Position numbers and translations under genes: made by a program. Of a stretch of 64,000 bases of DNA, positions 63,445 to 64,000 are shown one piece after another. The DNA is from CAVVVS01 sp963751355 (GTDB lineage: Bacteria; Bacteroidota; Ignavibacteria; Ignavibacteriales; Ignavibacteriaceae), in contig CAVVVS010000074.1 of assembly GCA_963751355.1 (NCBI GenBank), positions 1 through 64,000 on the forward strand, given 5' to 3'. The stretch's first letter is position 1. Each line of letters starts with the position of its first letter. A model generated the notes under the pieces. It saw only the letters and a program-made list of their open reading frames with translations. It had not been told where the DNA came from and did not search any database.

Positions 63445-64000
63445 ATGGCAGAAGTCGTTCTTAAAAATGTATCCAAAGTTTACGAAGGGGGAAACTTTGC
63501 TGTAAAGGATGTAAACGTCGAGATCAAAGACAAAGAATTTGTTGTTCTTGTCGGTCCTTCAGGCTGCGGTAAATCAACCACGCTAAGGATGATTGCGGGT
63601 CTTGAAGAAATAACCGAGGGCGAACTTTTTATTGACGGGAAAAAAGTAAATGATGTATCACCTAAGGATAGAGATATTGCAATGGTTTTTCAGAACTATG
63701 CTCTTTATCCGCATATGACCGTATATGAAAATATGGCGTTTGGCTTGAAGCTGAGGAAATTCAGCAAAGATGAAATTAAAAAAAGAGTCAATGATGCAGC
63801 GAAAATTTTGGGTCTGGAACCTTATTTAGATAGAAAACCCAAGGCTCTATCTGGCGGGCAAAGACAAAGAGTAGCAGTGGGAAGAGCCATTGTAAGGAAG
63901 CCGAAAGTTTTTTTGTTTGATGAACCGCTGAGTAACCTTGATGCAAAATTGCGCGTACAAATGAGAACTGAAATTTCTAAGCTTCATCATCAGCTTCAAG
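63445..64000 (+). CDS. ABC transporter ATP-binding protein (UgpC/MalK type), 3'-truncated
   Basis: A frame open from ATG 63445 to the window edge gives 185 residues of an ABC ATPase. Walker A is VGPSGCGKSTTLRMIAGLE, the Q-loop is MVFQNYALYPHMTV, the signature is ALSGGQRQRVAVGRA and Walker B is KVFLFDEPLSNLDAKLR. Together these are typical of the sugar/glycerol-phosphate importer group (MalK/UgpC/MsmX), which has a C-terminal regulatory domain that would lie outside the window. GTAAGGTAACC precedes the start. Four bases separate it from the aroA stop. Substrate not deducible. Confidence 0.93.
   Translation, partial: MAEVVLKNVSKVYEGGNFAVKDVNVEIKDKEFVVLVGPSGCGKSTTLRMIAGLEEITEGELFIDGKKVNDVSPKDRDIAMVFQNYALYPHMTVYENMAFGLKLRKFSKDEIKKRVNDAAKILGLEPYLDRKPKALSGGQRQRVAVGRAIVRKPKVFLFDEPLSNLDAKLRVQMRTEISKLHHQLQ

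Noticed and set aside
1..64000. CRISPR array, prophage or intact insertion sequence
   Set aside because: I saw no regularly spaced direct repeats, no phage structural or integrase genes and no transposase reading frame on either strand.

Overview
The window (about 64 kb, AT-rich) looks like the chromosome of a member of Ignavibacteria or a close relative in the Bacteroidota/Chlorobi group. The main evidence is four secreted proteins that end in the type IX secretion sorting domain opened by N(Y/F)PNPFNP(T/D/S)T. DUF5686 outer-membrane proteins, a DnaQ-GIY-YIG fusion and a Chlorobi-like gene mix fit this. No 16S rRNA gene is present, so the assignment is an inference from protein families.

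Layout. 1-6669: the C-terminal three quarters of an M16 metalloprotease, an aldo/keto reductase-Old Yellow Enzyme pair, a methyltransferase, and a secreted PAP2 phosphatase. 7377-11824: an M19 dipeptidase, then a ferritin-like/VIT1 iron exporter behind a Fur-box-like palindrome, an SDR, and a thioredoxin-fold lipoprotein. 12048-25216: MFS transporter, DUF5686 protein, cupin, two large type IX cargo proteins (one with regulatory-like beta domains, one with ten Asp-box motifs), and a Nudix hydrolase. 25441-28877: a small membrane protein, tRNA-Gly and tRNA-Val, a second PAP2 phosphatase, a mannonate-type SDR and a DUF1841 protein. The PAP2 and DUF1841 genes both appear to start at ATA.

29017-35956 is the most coherent and novel-looking unit. 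It holds a membrane histidine kinase with a CXXCH haem-c motif in its periplasmic sensor domain, an NtrC-type sigma-54 activator, two 8-4-8 dyads plus a half-site, a near-consensus sigma-54 (-24/-12) promoter, and then an operon of a degenerate receiver protein, Tat-exported Rieske protein, fused cytochrome b and an 11-haem cytochrome c. I read this as a redox-sensing two-component system that switches on an alternative quinol-oxidising bc complex.

36180-49222: DUF2339 membrane protein, a probable alpha-glucan/dextran unit (six-hairpin glycosidase and GH66 enzyme with sorting domain), a double parvulin, zinc-finger and lipoprotein genes, and two tRNA-Ser genes. 49394-64000: MATE exporter, a reverse-strand block (aminotransferase, IF-2B-like protein, S9 peptidase, exonuclease-GIY-YIG fusion), then forward housekeeping genes (YmdB-type phosphoesterase, orphan DNA methyltransferase, folD, deoC, HicB-like, trmH, aroA, truncated ABC ATPase).

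Non-coding structure includes two copies of a roughly 130-bp palindromic element with matching termini (8884 and 35961), a third unrelated palindromic element after the MATE gene, several factor-independent terminators, and no CRISPR array, rRNA or intact transposase.
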